A DNA stretch of 64,000 nucleotides from Saccharicrinis fermentans DSM 9555 = JCM 21142 (GTDB lineage Bacteria > Bacteroidota > Bacteroidia > Bacteroidales > Marinilabiliaceae), in NCBI RefSeq assembly GCF_000517085.1, contig NZ_KI912107.1, forward strand, positions 3,903,980 to 3,967,979, read 5' to 3'. The position numbers were made by a program, and so were the translations under genes. Positions 16,095 through 25,123 of the stretch are shown piece by piece (within the stretch, counting starts at the first letter, position 1; each line of letters begins with the position of its first letter). The notes beneath the pieces were generated by a model. That model was given only the letters and a program-made list of their open reading frames with translations, had not been told where the DNA came from and ran no database searches.

Positions 16095-16817
16095 ATGGAG
16101 TACATTAATGTTTCCACTACCCAGAATATTGACTTAGAATACAGAATGGCAGGCATTGGCGATCGCATTTTAGCCTACGGCTTCGACCTACTGGTAGTAA
16201 GTTCATGGGGTATTTTATGGGCTATCGTTTTATACCAATTGGGTGGCTATCACCCATGGCAAATCGTTTTTATCTTGCCTGTTATGTTTTACAGCTTACT
16301 CTCCGAATTGTTTTTAAACGGACAAACATTTGGAAAAATGGTGCTTAAAATAAAAGTGGTCAAGCTGGACGGATCTGAACTCACACTGGGGGCCTGCCTT
16401 ATCAGATGGGTATTGCGCATCATTGATATATGGCTTATTTCAGGGTCTGTTGCAATCATTAGCATGTTAGTAAGCCAAAAATCGCAACGCCTGGGCGATC
16501 TGGCCTCGGGAACTACCGTAGTGAAGATCGCGCAAAAAGACCTATGGGAATCAACCACCTTCATGGAAGTACCCCAGGACTACACAACGGCATACCCGCA
16601 ATCGCAGTTATTAAGCGACCAAGATGCCAATACCATCAAAGAGGTATTAAATTTTGTGAACAAAGAAAACAACACTGGCTCCGATATTGAGTACCACCCT
16701 ATGCATCTGAAATTACAGAAGGTACTCAAACAAAAATTACAGATACAGGACATCAACGGATCGGCCAGAAAATTTTTAGAAGACTTGTTAAAAGATTTTA
16801 ATTACTTACATCAATAA
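16095..16817 (+). CDS. RDD-family membrane protein
   Basis: A 240-residue protein. The RDD domain occupies about residues 10-145: GIGDRILAYGFDLLVV (first transmembrane helix with conserved Arg and Asp), a second helix, NGQTFGKMVLKIKVVKLDGS, and QRLGDLASGTTVV. The C-terminal hundred residues are soluble and helical. The family is of unknown function, with some transport roles proposed. It is divergent from the SpoIIM-like gene, a frequent Bacteroidota pairing. Its stop overlaps the next ATG by one base. Confidence 0.88.
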   Translation: MEYINVSTTQNIDLEYRMAGIGDRILAYGFDLLVVSSWGILWAIVLYQLGGYHPWQIVFILPVMFYSLLSELFLNGQTFGKMVLKIKVVKLDGSELTLGACLIRWVLRIIDIWLISGSVAIISMLVSQKSQRLGDLASGTTVVKIAQKDLWESTTFMEVPQDYTTAYPQSQLLSDQDANTIKEVLNFVNKENNTGSDIEYHPMHLKLQKVLKQKLQIQDINGSARKFLEDLLKDFNYLHQ

Positions 16818-17974
16818 TGGGAAAATTAAGCTACATATTTGCGGCTCTTCTGGTCATCATAGTCTCTTGCTCCGAGAAAAAGGTAAAACAAATTCCTCTC
16901 ATAGAAGGCCAGATATCCAATTACAGTGGTCACAAAGCATATCTTTATGCCGATGAAACACCTGACATACCATTAGATACCATAGAAATGGATGCCAATG
17001 GCACTTTTAGTGTAGCAAAACAATGCATTGAAAAAGCAGGGTTCTATTACCTTCGACTAGAAAATGGTGGGCGCATCAATTTTTTCCTCAGACCCAGTGA
17101 CTATATTCATTTTCAAGCCGATGCCAAACATTTGCTAGAAACTTGTCAAAGCAATAATTCAAAATTACTGAGCAACTACTGGTCGTTGGAAAAGATAAAC
17201 CTGAACTTCAACACTGGATTAAAAGAAATTTCCACAAAACTAAGTCAGATGGGTGGACAGGAACCAAACGACTCCCTCTATAAAGCATTACACACCCAAA
17301 GAAACAAGCTTGCCCAACAACTAAGAGACAAGTGTTTGAAGATATCCGAACAAGCCAATTCTCCCATCATCGACTTTATCATGCTAAACATAAAAGCAGG
17401 TAACCAATCACTATTTTCCATGAAATCCGATTTGCAATTATTTGTGGATAACGCAGAACAACTCACCAACGATGAACAAACGCAAGCACTATTTGCCGAT
17501 TACGACAAAAAAATAATGCAGGCCTATTCCTTGATCAGGGCCCAAGGATATTATCAAAAAGGCGAACAATTTCCCGAACTCAGAGCCCGAACCAATTGGA
17601 ACGAAGCGCTTCAATTAAATACAGTTCACGGAAACCCAATCCACATTATCCTATGGTCGGGAGAGGACTTACGAGACGAAGCCAAGCTAAAGCAAAGCAA
17701 AGCAATGATGTATCGCTATGGATCCAAAGGACTAAAAACCATAATGATAGCCTATACCAACAATAAAAACAAATGGTTATCCAACATCAAAAAACACCGA
17801 CTTCCGTACTGGCACTTAGTAGATACCCTATCGTTACAATCTCCTGATTTACCAAAAATAGGGGTACGTTCACTCCCCTGTAATTTCGTGATAGATAGTA
17901 TTGGAACTATCATAAACAGGGACATATGGGGGCAGGAGCTTGAGCTGACAATACGTAGCAATATTGAAAAATAA
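16817..17974 (+). CDS. Thioredoxin-fold lipoprotein lacking CxxC (first of two)
   Basis: A 385-residue lipoprotein (signal ending VIIVSC, acylated Cys about 19). Residues about 25-110 resemble the DUF4369 domain found before TlpA-like domains (IEGQISNYSGHKAYLYAD). The C-terminal domain is thioredoxin-like: IHIILWSGEDLRDEAKL sits where WCxxC is expected, and RSLPCNFVID holds the cis-Pro loop. The resolving Cys pair is absent, so disulfide chemistry is unlikely. It directly overlaps the RDD gene and is followed by a paralogue. Role unknown; possibly protein binding. Confidence 0.75.
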   Translation: MGKLSYIFAALLVIIVSCSEKKVKQIPLIEGQISNYSGHKAYLYADETPDIPLDTIEMDANGTFSVAKQCIEKAGFYYLRLENGGRINFFLRPSDYIHFQADAKHLLETCQSNNSKLLSNYWSLEKINLNFNTGLKEISTKLSQMGGQEPNDSLYKALHTQRNKLAQQLRDKCLKISEQANSPIIDFIMLNIKAGNQSLFSMKSDLQLFVDNAEQLTNDEQTQALFADYDKKIMQAYSLIRAQGYYQKGEQFPELRARTNWNEALQLNTVHGNPIHIILWSGEDLRDEAKLKQSKAMMYRYGSKGLKTIMIAYTNNKNKWLSNIKKHRLPYWHLVDTLSLQSPDLPKIGVRSLPCNFVIDSIGTIINRDIWGQELELTIRSNIEK

Positions 17975-18031
17975 TCATATCTTTGAACAACCAAAAAACT
18001 AAAGGATAACACAAAAACATTAGACGGACCC

Positions 18032-19207
18032 ATGAATACATCTCGAATTATACTCTTTTTAGGACTCATACTCTTTGCCACTGCCTGCACAAATAAAAAC
18101 CAATTGAATGTCAGTGGAAAAATTGAAGGAGCAGAGGGGAAAACTCTTTATTTTCAACAACTCAATTTAGATGGGGCAGTGGACTTAGATTCTATAGCAC
18201 TCAAAGAAAATGGAAAATTCAATTTTTCACTTCCTCGATTAGAACATCCCACATTTTTGTTATTAAAGTTAAGCGACAACAACTTAATTACCCTACTGGC
18301 TGATTCCACTGAGAACATAATAGTCAATGCCAAGAGTGACAACTTAATTGATAGCTATAATGTTAAGAACTCTATGGGCTCCTCCTATGTTAAAACTCTA
18401 AACCGTAGATTAGAGACAAGTAAAAACGAAATTGATAGCCTGATATCCATCTACAAAGAAATACCAGTAGCCAATACGGAAGAAAGAAAGAAAATCAGCG
18501 ACAAACTACAAGAGATAGTAAATAAACAAAAGGACTTCATCTTTGACTTCGTGATGACGAACCCGCGCTCCTTTGCTAGTTACTACGCGGTATTTCAACG
18601 CTTTGATGATGGAAATCTTATTTTAAACCCGAATGAGAAAAAGGACTTTAATATGTTTGCCACTGTTGCCACGAGTTTAGACCTTCAATTTCCTGAGTCG
18701 CCACGTGTAAAACAGCTCAAACAATTTGTATTGGGAATCCGAAAAGAACAACGAACAAAAGAATTTACAGAAAAATTGTTGAAAGAAAGAAAAACTACAG
18801 CCACCATTCCTGAAATTGAAGAAGAAAATCTTCAAGGAAAAAAGGTTAAGTTATCATCATTAAAAGGCAAAATGGTATTACTATCATTTTGGGCCTCGTG
18901 GGACGCCAAGTCGCGACAAGAAAACAAGCAACTTCTTAAGATATACAACAAATACAAATCCAAAGGATTTACCGTTTATCAGGTATCCCTCGACAAAAGT
19001 AAGATACTGTGGGAAACAGCGGTACAACAAGACAAACTACCATGGGTCAATGTGAGCGACCTTCAGTATACCAATTCGTATCCTGCCCAAATATATAATA
19101 TTAAAAAACTACCGGCTAACTACCTCATCAGTAAAGAAGGTGAGATTATTGGCAAAGACCTCTTTGGAAGAATCTTGGATGAGAAATTGGCAGACTTACT
19201 GAACTAA
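18032..19207 (+). CDS. Thioredoxin-fold lipoprotein lacking CxxC (second of two)
   Basis: A 391-residue lipoprotein (lipobox FATAC, Cys about 19). An N-terminal DUF4369 domain (VSGKIEGAEGKTLYFQQLNL) and a helical linker (about 105-240) precede an AhpC/TlpA-like domain. The active-site region reads LLSFWASWDAKSRQENKQLL: the usual WCGPC is WDAKS, so both Cys are missing. The cis-Pro loop is KKLPANYLISKEGEII. It is paralogous to the preceding gene, 57 bp downstream, and ends in a strong terminator. Probably a non-redox member of the family. Confidence 0.8.
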   Translation: MNTSRIILFLGLILFATACTNKNQLNVSGKIEGAEGKTLYFQQLNLDGAVDLDSIALKENGKFNFSLPRLEHPTFLLLKLSDNNLITLLADSTENIIVNAKSDNLIDSYNVKNSMGSSYVKTLNRRLETSKNEIDSLISIYKEIPVANTEERKKISDKLQEIVNKQKDFIFDFVMTNPRSFASYYAVFQRFDDGNLILNPNEKKDFNMFATVATSLDLQFPESPRVKQLKQFVLGIRKEQRTKEFTEKLLKERKTTATIPEIEEENLQGKKVKLSSLKGKMVLLSFWASWDAKSRQENKQLLKIYNKYKSKGFTVYQVSLDKSKILWETAVQQDKLPWVNVSDLQYTNSYPAQIYNIKKLPANYLISKEGEIIGKDLFGRILDEKLADLLN

Positions 19208-19228
19208 ATACCTACATTAGAATATTTT

Positions 19229-19263
19229 AAAGGGAAATTCGAATTGAATTTCCCTTTTTTGAT
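19229..19263 (+). terminator. Rho-independent terminator
   Basis: A perfect 12-bp stem (AAAGGGAAATTC with GAATTTCCCTTT), 5-nt loop, then a T run. It closes the RDD/thioredoxin-like operon. Confidence 0.88.
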
Positions 19264-19310
19264 CTAATAAATCTAATATCTTTGTGCGTTTGTTTATGAA
19301 ATAGATAACA

Positions 19311-20063
19311 TTGAAAAAAGGGAAGAAAATATATTTTGCGTCGGATGTTCATTTAGGTGCTCCATCTATAAAAGATGGTAAAAAACACGAGAAGATATTT
19401 GTCAATTGGTTAGATTCCATTAAAGAAGACACCGCAGAATTATATTTGCTCGGCGACATTTTTGATTTTTGGTTTGAATACCGACACGTTGTTCCACGCG
19501 GATTCAGCCGCTTTCTGGGTAAGATCTGCGAATTTACCGATAGCGGTATTCCTGTACACTTTTTTACGGGCAACCACGACATATGGGTATTTGATTATCT
19601 CCCCAAAGAAACAGGAATGATCATTCATCACGACCCCTATAAGGTTGAACTCAACGGCAAATCGTTCTATTTGGCCCACGGTGATGGCCTGGGACCCTAC
19701 GACAAAGCCTACAATAGACTAAAGTGGGTATTCACCAATAAGTTTTTACAATGGATGTTTGCGCGCATACACCCCAATTTCGCAGTTGGTTTTGCCCGCA
19801 AATGGTCGAAACAAAGCAGACTTAAAAATGAAAATTCGGACGAATCTCAATTTTTAGGTGAAGACAAAGAATGGCTGATGCTACATGCCAGGGACATCTT
19901 AGAAAAAGAACACTTTGATTATTTTGTATTTGGACATAGACATTTAGCCTTTCACAAAGATTTCATGGACAACAGTCACTTCATATACCTGGGCGACTGG
20001 GTAAATCACCGCTCCTATGGAGTTTGGGATGGTACAAAATTTGAATTAAAATTTTTACAGTAG
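19311..20063 (+). CDS. UDP-2,3-diacylglucosamine diphosphatase-like (LpxH-type)
   Basis: A 250-residue calcineurin-like metallophosphoesterase of the LpxH group, which removes UMP from UDP-diacylglucosamine in lipid A synthesis. Metal-binding motifs in order: SDVHLGAP (about 11-18), LGDIFDFWFEYR (about 47-58), TGNHDIWVF, LAHGDGLGPYD and FGHRHLAFH. The start is a TTG at 19311; no ATG is better placed. LpxH orthologues in Bacteroidota have this length. The cytosolic face of the inner membrane is the expected site. Confidence 0.85.
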   Translation: MKKGKKIYFASDVHLGAPSIKDGKKHEKIFVNWLDSIKEDTAELYLLGDIFDFWFEYRHVVPRGFSRFLGKICEFTDSGIPVHFFTGNHDIWVFDYLPKETGMIIHHDPYKVELNGKSFYLAHGDGLGPYDKAYNRLKWVFTNKFLQWMFARIHPNFAVGFARKWSKQSRLKNENSDESQFLGEDKEWLMLHARDILEKEHFDYFVFGHRHLAFHKDFMDNSHFIYLGDWVNHRSYGVWDGTKFELKFLQ

Positions 20064-20072
20064 TAGTTTATT

Positions 20073-20092
20073 TAATTGTGTTAGCACAATTA
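20073..20092. repeat. Inverted repeat upstream of the KAS III-like gene
   Basis: TAATTGTG and CACAATTA are perfect complements around a 4-nt loop. There is no T-run, so it is more likely an operator or weak RNA hairpin than a terminator. It lies 69 bp before the ATG at 20161. Confidence 0.4.
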
Positions 20093-20160
20093 TAAATATC
20101 AGGGTTAATTAATCGGTAAATAAATAACCAGTGATATTCATTAGCAAAAAATCGAATACA

Positions 20161-21237
20161 ATGAAAATTTATGCTGTTGCTACTGGCACAGGCTCATACA
20201 TACCGCCGGTAGTGGTAAAAAATATTGACTTTGCCAATCAACTATTTTTAAATAGTGATGGTAGTAAAATTGAGACGCCGGGCGAAGAGATTGTTCAGAA
20301 ATTTGAACAGATTACCAATATTACAGAACGCAGATGTGCAGAAGATAAACATGTTACTTCAGACATTGCCACCTTTGCGGCAGAGAAGGCCCTAGAAGCG
20401 GCTCAATATGATCGTGAAAAACTTGATTACATCATTGTTGCTCACAATTTGGGCGATGTAAAACATGGCAGTCACTTTCCTGACACACTTCCTACCTTAG
20501 CTTCACGCGTAAAGCAAAAGTTAAAGATCAAAAATCCCAAGACCATAGCCTATGACATCACCTTTGGATGTCCGGGTTGGACACAGGCCATGATACAGGC
20601 CAAATATTTTATTGAATCGGGAGATGCACAAAGCGCATTGGTGATAGGAGCAGATACTTTAAGTAGAATGATGGATCCTTACGACCGGGATGCTATGATT
20701 TTTGCCGATGGCGCAGGTGCAGCAGTCCTTGAAGCCGTGGAAAGCGACGAGCCGGTAGGTATGTTAAAACATACGGCCAGAACTGACACGGAGGAATACC
20801 TGGACCTATTACAAATGGGTAATTCCTATCATCTCAATCCGGAGGATGATCATATGTATCTTAAGATGCATGGACGAAGACTATATAATTATGCACTCAC
20901 CCATGTACCCTTATTGGCCAAAGAATGTCTGGAAATCAACCAGCTGGCACTAGCTGACGTAAAGAAAATACTTATCCATCAAGCCAATGCCAAGATGGAC
21001 GAAGCAATTCTAAAACGCATATATCGCCTATACGGACTGCGCGATGTTGATTACGATATTATGCCAATGACTATCCAAACATTAGGAAATAGCTCTGTAG
21101 CAACGGTGCCTACGCTCTTCGACCTAATCGTCAGAGGAAAACTCAATGGTCACTCCTTGGAAAGTGGCGACTATGTGATGATGACTTCCATTGGAGCAGG
21201 AATGAACATTAACGCATACATGTATCGCATGCCCTAA
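20161..21237 (+). CDS. 3-oxoacyl-ACP synthase III-like (FabH-like) enzyme
   Basis: A 358-residue thiolase-fold enzyme starting at the ATG at 20161; a GTG ten codons upstream is less likely. The KAS III catalytic triad is present: Cys137 in ITFGCPGWTQ, His273 in LIHQANAKMD and Asn310 in QTLGNSSVAT. Dimer and active-site motifs FADGAGAAVLE are also visible. It is longer than housekeeping FabH (about 320), so it may condense a branched or unusual starter. It is monocistronic by context, with its own terminator. Confidence 0.85.
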   Translation: MKIYAVATGTGSYIPPVVVKNIDFANQLFLNSDGSKIETPGEEIVQKFEQITNITERRCAEDKHVTSDIATFAAEKALEAAQYDREKLDYIIVAHNLGDVKHGSHFPDTLPTLASRVKQKLKIKNPKTIAYDITFGCPGWTQAMIQAKYFIESGDAQSALVIGADTLSRMMDPYDRDAMIFADGAGAAVLEAVESDEPVGMLKHTARTDTEEYLDLLQMGNSYHLNPEDDHMYLKMHGRRLYNYALTHVPLLAKECLEINQLALADVKKILIHQANAKMDEAILKRIYRLYGLRDVDYDIMPMTIQTLGNSSVATVPTLFDLIVRGKLNGHSLESGDYVMMTSIGAGMNINAYMYRMP

Positions 21238-21321
21238 TCACCTTGTGACCACTTAGACGCATTACACCAATAAAACAAGGAGTTGCTCAACATTACACAC
21301 GCTTTAGGGTAAATAAAAACC

Positions 21322-21358
21322 AAAGGATATTCTAAATTGAATATCCTTTTTTTATTTT
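21322..21358 (+). terminator. Rho-independent terminator
   Basis: A perfect 11-bp stem (AAAGGATATTC with GAATATCCTTT), 6-nt loop and a long T run, between the KAS III-like gene and rmuC. Confidence 0.88.
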
Positions 21359-21364
21359 TGAACA

Positions 21365-22657
21365 ATGGACATCACACAAATAACCATAGGATTTATTGCA
21401 GGAGCTACCTTGGCTTCCATAATCGTCATTCTATTTTTTAATGCAAAAAAAAATCAACTCTCCAGCCAACATATCCGCTTGGAGCTTGAAGGCGAACAAC
21501 TACGCCAAAACAACACACAACTGAGCCAAGAGTTAAACAAGGTAAAAAACGAACTCATTCAGGCCAGACTACATGTTACAGCAGTAGATACCGAGAACAC
21601 ACATCTCATTAAAAGTAACCGGGAAAAAATCCATGAGGTAAAAGAACTCCAGGATAAACTAACCCTGGAATTCGAGAATATCGCCAACCGAGTACTACGC
21701 CACCGCAGCCAGGAGATCAGTGAGCAAAACCAACAAAAATTATCAGATATATTAACGCCTCTAAAAGAGAAAATTCAGCAGTTTGAAAAGAAAGTTGAAG
21801 ATACTTACGACAAGGAAGTAAGAGATAAATTAAGCCTTCAGGCAGAGGTAAAAAGGCTGTTTGAACTAAATCACAAGATAAGCCAGGAAGCAGGTAACTT
21901 AACCCGAGCACTCAAAGGAGATGTAAAACAAATGGGTAATTGGGGCGAGATGATACTCGAACGTGTTCTGGAGCAGTCAGGACTCAGCAGAGGCCGTGAA
22001 TACAGAAGAGAAGTGGACGACAAAAACGCAGAAGGCCGCTCCATCCGCCCCGATGTCATCATCGACTTACCCGAAAACAAACACCTCATTATTGATTCCA
22101 AGCTATCGCTTATTGCCTACGATCAATACGTCAATGCGGAATCCAAAGAGCAACAAATACTGGCCATAAAGAAACACAAAGCCAGTCTCCGAGAGCACAT
22201 CAAAGGCCTACACGAAAAAAATTATGCCTCAGCAGCCAATATCAACTCACCAGATTTTGTTTTGATGTTCATTCCCGTAGAAGCATCTTTTGCTGTTGCC
22301 ATAGAAGCCGACAACGACTTATTTACATATGCCTGGGACCGTAAGATAGTACCTGTCACTCCCTCTACCCTATTAGCCACCCTAAAGACAATATCGTCTA
22401 TTTGGAAGCAAGAAAACCAAACCAAGAATGCGCACGAAATTGCCAAACAAAGTGGAGCTTTATATGATAAGCTGGTTAATTTCCTGGTCGATCTGGATAA
22501 AATAGGACAAAACATCAACCAATTACAAAGCAATTACGCTGCATCAATGCAAAAGCTACAGAATGGACGTGGAAATCTTATATCAAAGGCACAAAAGATA
22601 AAAGAACTAGGAGCCAAGACCAACAAAATAATACCCGATAAATTTATACCCGAATAA
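21365..22657 (+). CDS. rmuC: DNA recombination protein RmuC
   Basis: A 430-residue protein. An N-terminal membrane segment (about 7-25) precedes a long coiled coil (about 30-180). The RmuC nuclease-like domain follows: GNWGEMILERVLEQSGL, then RPDVIIDLPENKHLIIDSKLSL with the PD-(D/E)xK-like core, and FIPVEASFAVAIE. The family limits DNA inversions and recombination. Normal length and all motifs are present. It converges with the glycosyltransferase gene, only 3 bp separating the stops. Confidence 0.93.
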   Translation: MDITQITIGFIAGATLASIIVILFFNAKKNQLSSQHIRLELEGEQLRQNNTQLSQELNKVKNELIQARLHVTAVDTENTHLIKSNREKIHEVKELQDKLTLEFENIANRVLRHRSQEISEQNQQKLSDILTPLKEKIQQFEKKVEDTYDKEVRDKLSLQAEVKRLFELNHKISQEAGNLTRALKGDVKQMGNWGEMILERVLEQSGLSRGREYRREVDDKNAEGRSIRPDVIIDLPENKHLIIDSKLSLIAYDQYVNAESKEQQILAIKKHKASLREHIKGLHEKNYASAANINSPDFVLMFIPVEASFAVAIEADNDLFTYAWDRKIVPVTPSTLLATLKTISSIWKQENQTKNAHEIAKQSGALYDKLVNFLVDLDKIGQNINQLQSNYAASMQKLQNGRGNLISKAQKIKELGAKTNKIIPDKFIPE

Positions 22658-22660
22658 ATA

Positions 22661-23788
22661 TCAACTTCGTTTATGATAGATACCTCTTCCTTTCCAATCC
22701 GCTGGCTGCCCCTGCAAAGCTCTACACACCAACAATACCGTATAATAAGGATAAACACAGGCTATCCATAAATAATCACGCAGCCTTACAGCCACATTAA
22801 AAAAAACGGCACCTTTGCGTATGAGCCAATAATCCACTATCATTTTCATGCCCCCCATACCAACAGCCCACAATCCCACACGCAGGTCCAGCACCAGCAT
22901 CACCGGAATCATCGCCACCAATAGATTGGACAAAAACACGAGCCAGGCCACATATAAGGTAAATAAATCAGTATAGCCTTTACTTTTAGAAGCCCACCGC
23001 ACACGCTGTTTCAACAAGTCTCCCATCGTCTTTTGCGGATAAGTCTCCACCACAGACTGACGGTTTTTAAGAAAGCGGATTGTTTTATTATGGGCAACAC
23101 AAAACTGCATCAAAAAAATATCGTCACCCGAGGCATATTCATTTTTAAGTTGCGGTTGCGCACTTAACCATACTTCCTTTTTAACGACCAGGTTTGCACC
23201 ATTGCACATAATCGCTTTCCCCTGCCCTATTGAACCAAGCGCCGAACTTACCAAGCTCAAAAAATCAACACACTGAAACAAGTGGAAACGATTATTCACA
23301 GGAGAAATCTTTACCGGCCCCACCAATAAATCCGTATTATATTCACCTAAAAAATAAGCTATATTACGTAACCAGTTGGGCGGATGAACACAGTCAGCAT
23401 CCGTAAAAACAACATAAGCAAATTGAGCCGCCCGAACGCCTGTTGTCAGAGCTGCTTTTTTACCACTTCCTTCATTTTTCAGTAATCTAATATGACTTAA
23501 TTCCGCCGTTAAAAGACTGGCCAATTCAAAGGAACCGTCGGTACTACCATCATCCACCAACAAAATCTCACACTGAGTCACAGTCTGCCTCTTTAATCCC
23601 TCTATTAAGCGCGGGATACACTCATACTCATCACGAAATGCAATGACACAGGACAAATCTACGGCCTTGCCTCCCAATGGGCGATCATACTCTTTTATCA
23701 TATCCCAACCGCTCGCAAAGCGTACAATTGTAAAAATATAAGCTCCCAAGATCACCGATAACAAAATGATAAACACTAAAAAAAACAT
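22661..23788 (-). CDS. Family 2 glycosyltransferase, membrane-bound
   Basis: A 375-residue GT-A glycosyltransferase. A signal-anchor helix (about 3-22) precedes the catalytic domain: SCVIAFRDEYECIPRLIEGL, LLVDDGSTDGSFE (about 76-88), VFTDADCVHPPNWL (DxD) and NEYASGDDIFLMQ, ending in QRVRWASKSKGY (Q/RxxRW). The motifs match processive or polysaccharide-type GT2 enzymes. Two or three C-terminal membrane segments follow. It presumably builds a surface glycan; the substrate is unknown. Confidence 0.85.
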   Translation of the reverse strand: MFFLVFIILLSVILGAYIFTIVRFASGWDMIKEYDRPLGGKAVDLSCVIAFRDEYECIPRLIEGLKRQTVTQCEILLVDDGSTDGSFELASLLTAELSHIRLLKNEGSGKKAALTTGVRAAQFAYVVFTDADCVHPPNWLRNIAYFLGEYNTDLLVGPVKISPVNNRFHLFQCVDFLSLVSSALGSIGQGKAIMCNGANLVVKKEVWLSAQPQLKNEYASGDDIFLMQFCVAHNKTIRFLKNRQSVVETYPQKTMGDLLKQRVRWASKSKGYTDLFTLYVAWLVFLSNLLVAMIPVMLVLDLRVGLWAVGMGGMKMIVDYWLIRKGAVFFNVAVRLRDYLWIACVYPYYTVLLVCRALQGQPADWKGRGIYHKRS

Positions 23789-23816
23789 GATAATAGATCA
23801 GAACTATAAAATACGG

Positions 23817-23852
23817 ATAAAAAAAATCCCGGACCACACAACGGATCCGGGA
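23817..23852 (-). terminator. Terminator of the HU/SPOR gene
   Basis: Read on the minus strand, TCCCGGA pairs with TCCGGGA (23827-23833 and 23846-23852) across a 12-nt loop and is followed by a run of T (complement of 23817-23826). Confidence 0.8.
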
Positions 23853-23920
23853 ATATATATAGTCTTTACAAGACAGACAATACAGTTGTTTTCTTACAGT
23901 CACTATATAACATATGTAAA

Positions 23921-25003
23921 CTACTTGATAGTATACAACCAGCTCTCAATCCTTTGGTCAAGGATCTCCTGTTGACGAGCTTCAACCTTAGTATACGAAG
24001 TACCAGAATCAATACTCACCAAATGCATAGACCCTTTGGTGATGAGCTGAGCATTTGAGAACCCTTGTTTCTTAAGCTTATCTACCATTTTATGAGCATT
24101 AGCAGCTTCAGCAAAGCCACCTACAATAATATGTATTTGTCCTTTCATGGGTCGCACCACCGAAGGCTTTGCTTTTACAGGCTTCTGATTTTGCTGAACC
24201 GTATGCTTCACCGCAACAGTATCCTTTACTACAGCAGGCTTACTTACAGGCTTTACAACTTCTTTCTCTACGATCTTCGGCTGCTTCTCTGATGGTTTCT
24301 TTAACCACAAGAAATAGACACCCAAAATAATGATGATAATGGCCGTAATAATCAGAAAAATGACCAAGCCACTATTGTTTTTTTTCTTATGACGATCCTC
24401 AACCGGAGTGTTCTTCTTCAACTGTACTTTCTTCTCCTCCACCTTCTCTTTTTCCGGTGCAGATGCTACGGGAGGCACAACTACCTTTTTTGCCTCACTC
24501 GTTTCAACAGCCCCCACATCCGTTTTAGCCTCTACCTTCTTCCTGGTTGGTATAGCTTCGCTTTTATCATCTGGCTCATCCACATCCAACACAAAAACCT
24601 TTTTCTTAGGTTCATCCACTACATCACTTTTATCATCCGTATTCCTGTCCGGCGGATTGATCGAATCTTCATTTAATAAATCAGCAAAGTCCTCTGACTG
24701 CTGAAACCGCAAGATACCATTGGAATCCTTTTTAAAAGATCCTAACCTATCGATGACATATGTGCCAGACTCATCCAGTTCTTTCTTAAGTTTATCAACG
24801 TATTCAAAAACCTGATCGGTTGCAACAATCGTATCAATATCTTTTTGCTTGGCCACATAATTAACCAGCAGCCCGTCATTAAAACTTAAAAAATTATTAA
24901 ACAAGATACTTGCTCCCTGTTCCTTTGAGATAATGAATGCTCCAAAGTTAGGGATAATAACTCTATTGTTATGTGAAATTAATTCTAGAATATATTTTTC
25001 CAT
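23921..25003 (-). CDS. HU-CCDC81 and SPOR domain protein
   Basis: A 360-residue protein. The N-terminal HU-like CCDC81 domain (about 1-85) starts MEKYILELISHNNRVIIPNF with GAFIISKEQGASILFNNFLS. A charged low-complexity region (about 100-205) is followed by one transmembrane segment (about 212-232, LVIFLIITAIIIIILGVYFL). A basic/Lys-Pro-rich linker and a C-terminal SPOR domain (about 287-360, GQIHIIVGGFAEAANAHKMV) complete it. The SPOR domain binds denuded septal peptidoglycan, so a division-linked envelope role is likely. This architecture is specific to Bacteroidota. Confidence 0.9.
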   Translation of the reverse strand: MEKYILELISHNNRVIIPNFGAFIISKEQGASILFNNFLSFNDGLLVNYVAKQKDIDTIVATDQVFEYVDKLKKELDESGTYVIDRLGSFKKDSNGILRFQQSEDFADLLNEDSINPPDRNTDDKSDVVDEPKKKVFVLDVDEPDDKSEAIPTRKKVEAKTDVGAVETSEAKKVVVPPVASAPEKEKVEEKKVQLKKNTPVEDRHKKKNNSGLVIFLIITAIIIIILGVYFLWLKKPSEKQPKIVEKEVVKPVSKPAVVKDTVAVKHTVQQNQKPVKAKPSVVRPMKGQIHIIVGGFAEAANAHKMVDKLKKQGFSNAQLITKGSMHLVSIDSGTSYTKVEARQQEILDQRIESWLYTIK

Positions 25004-25123
25004 TATAGCGTATTATCGGTTTTCAAGATTATTATCAGGAAAAATCGAACTAAAGATAATGAGTTTTTGAGAATTAAAGATATTTTATGGCAAAACTTTA
25101 GTTTTTAACATACTAAAACTTTC

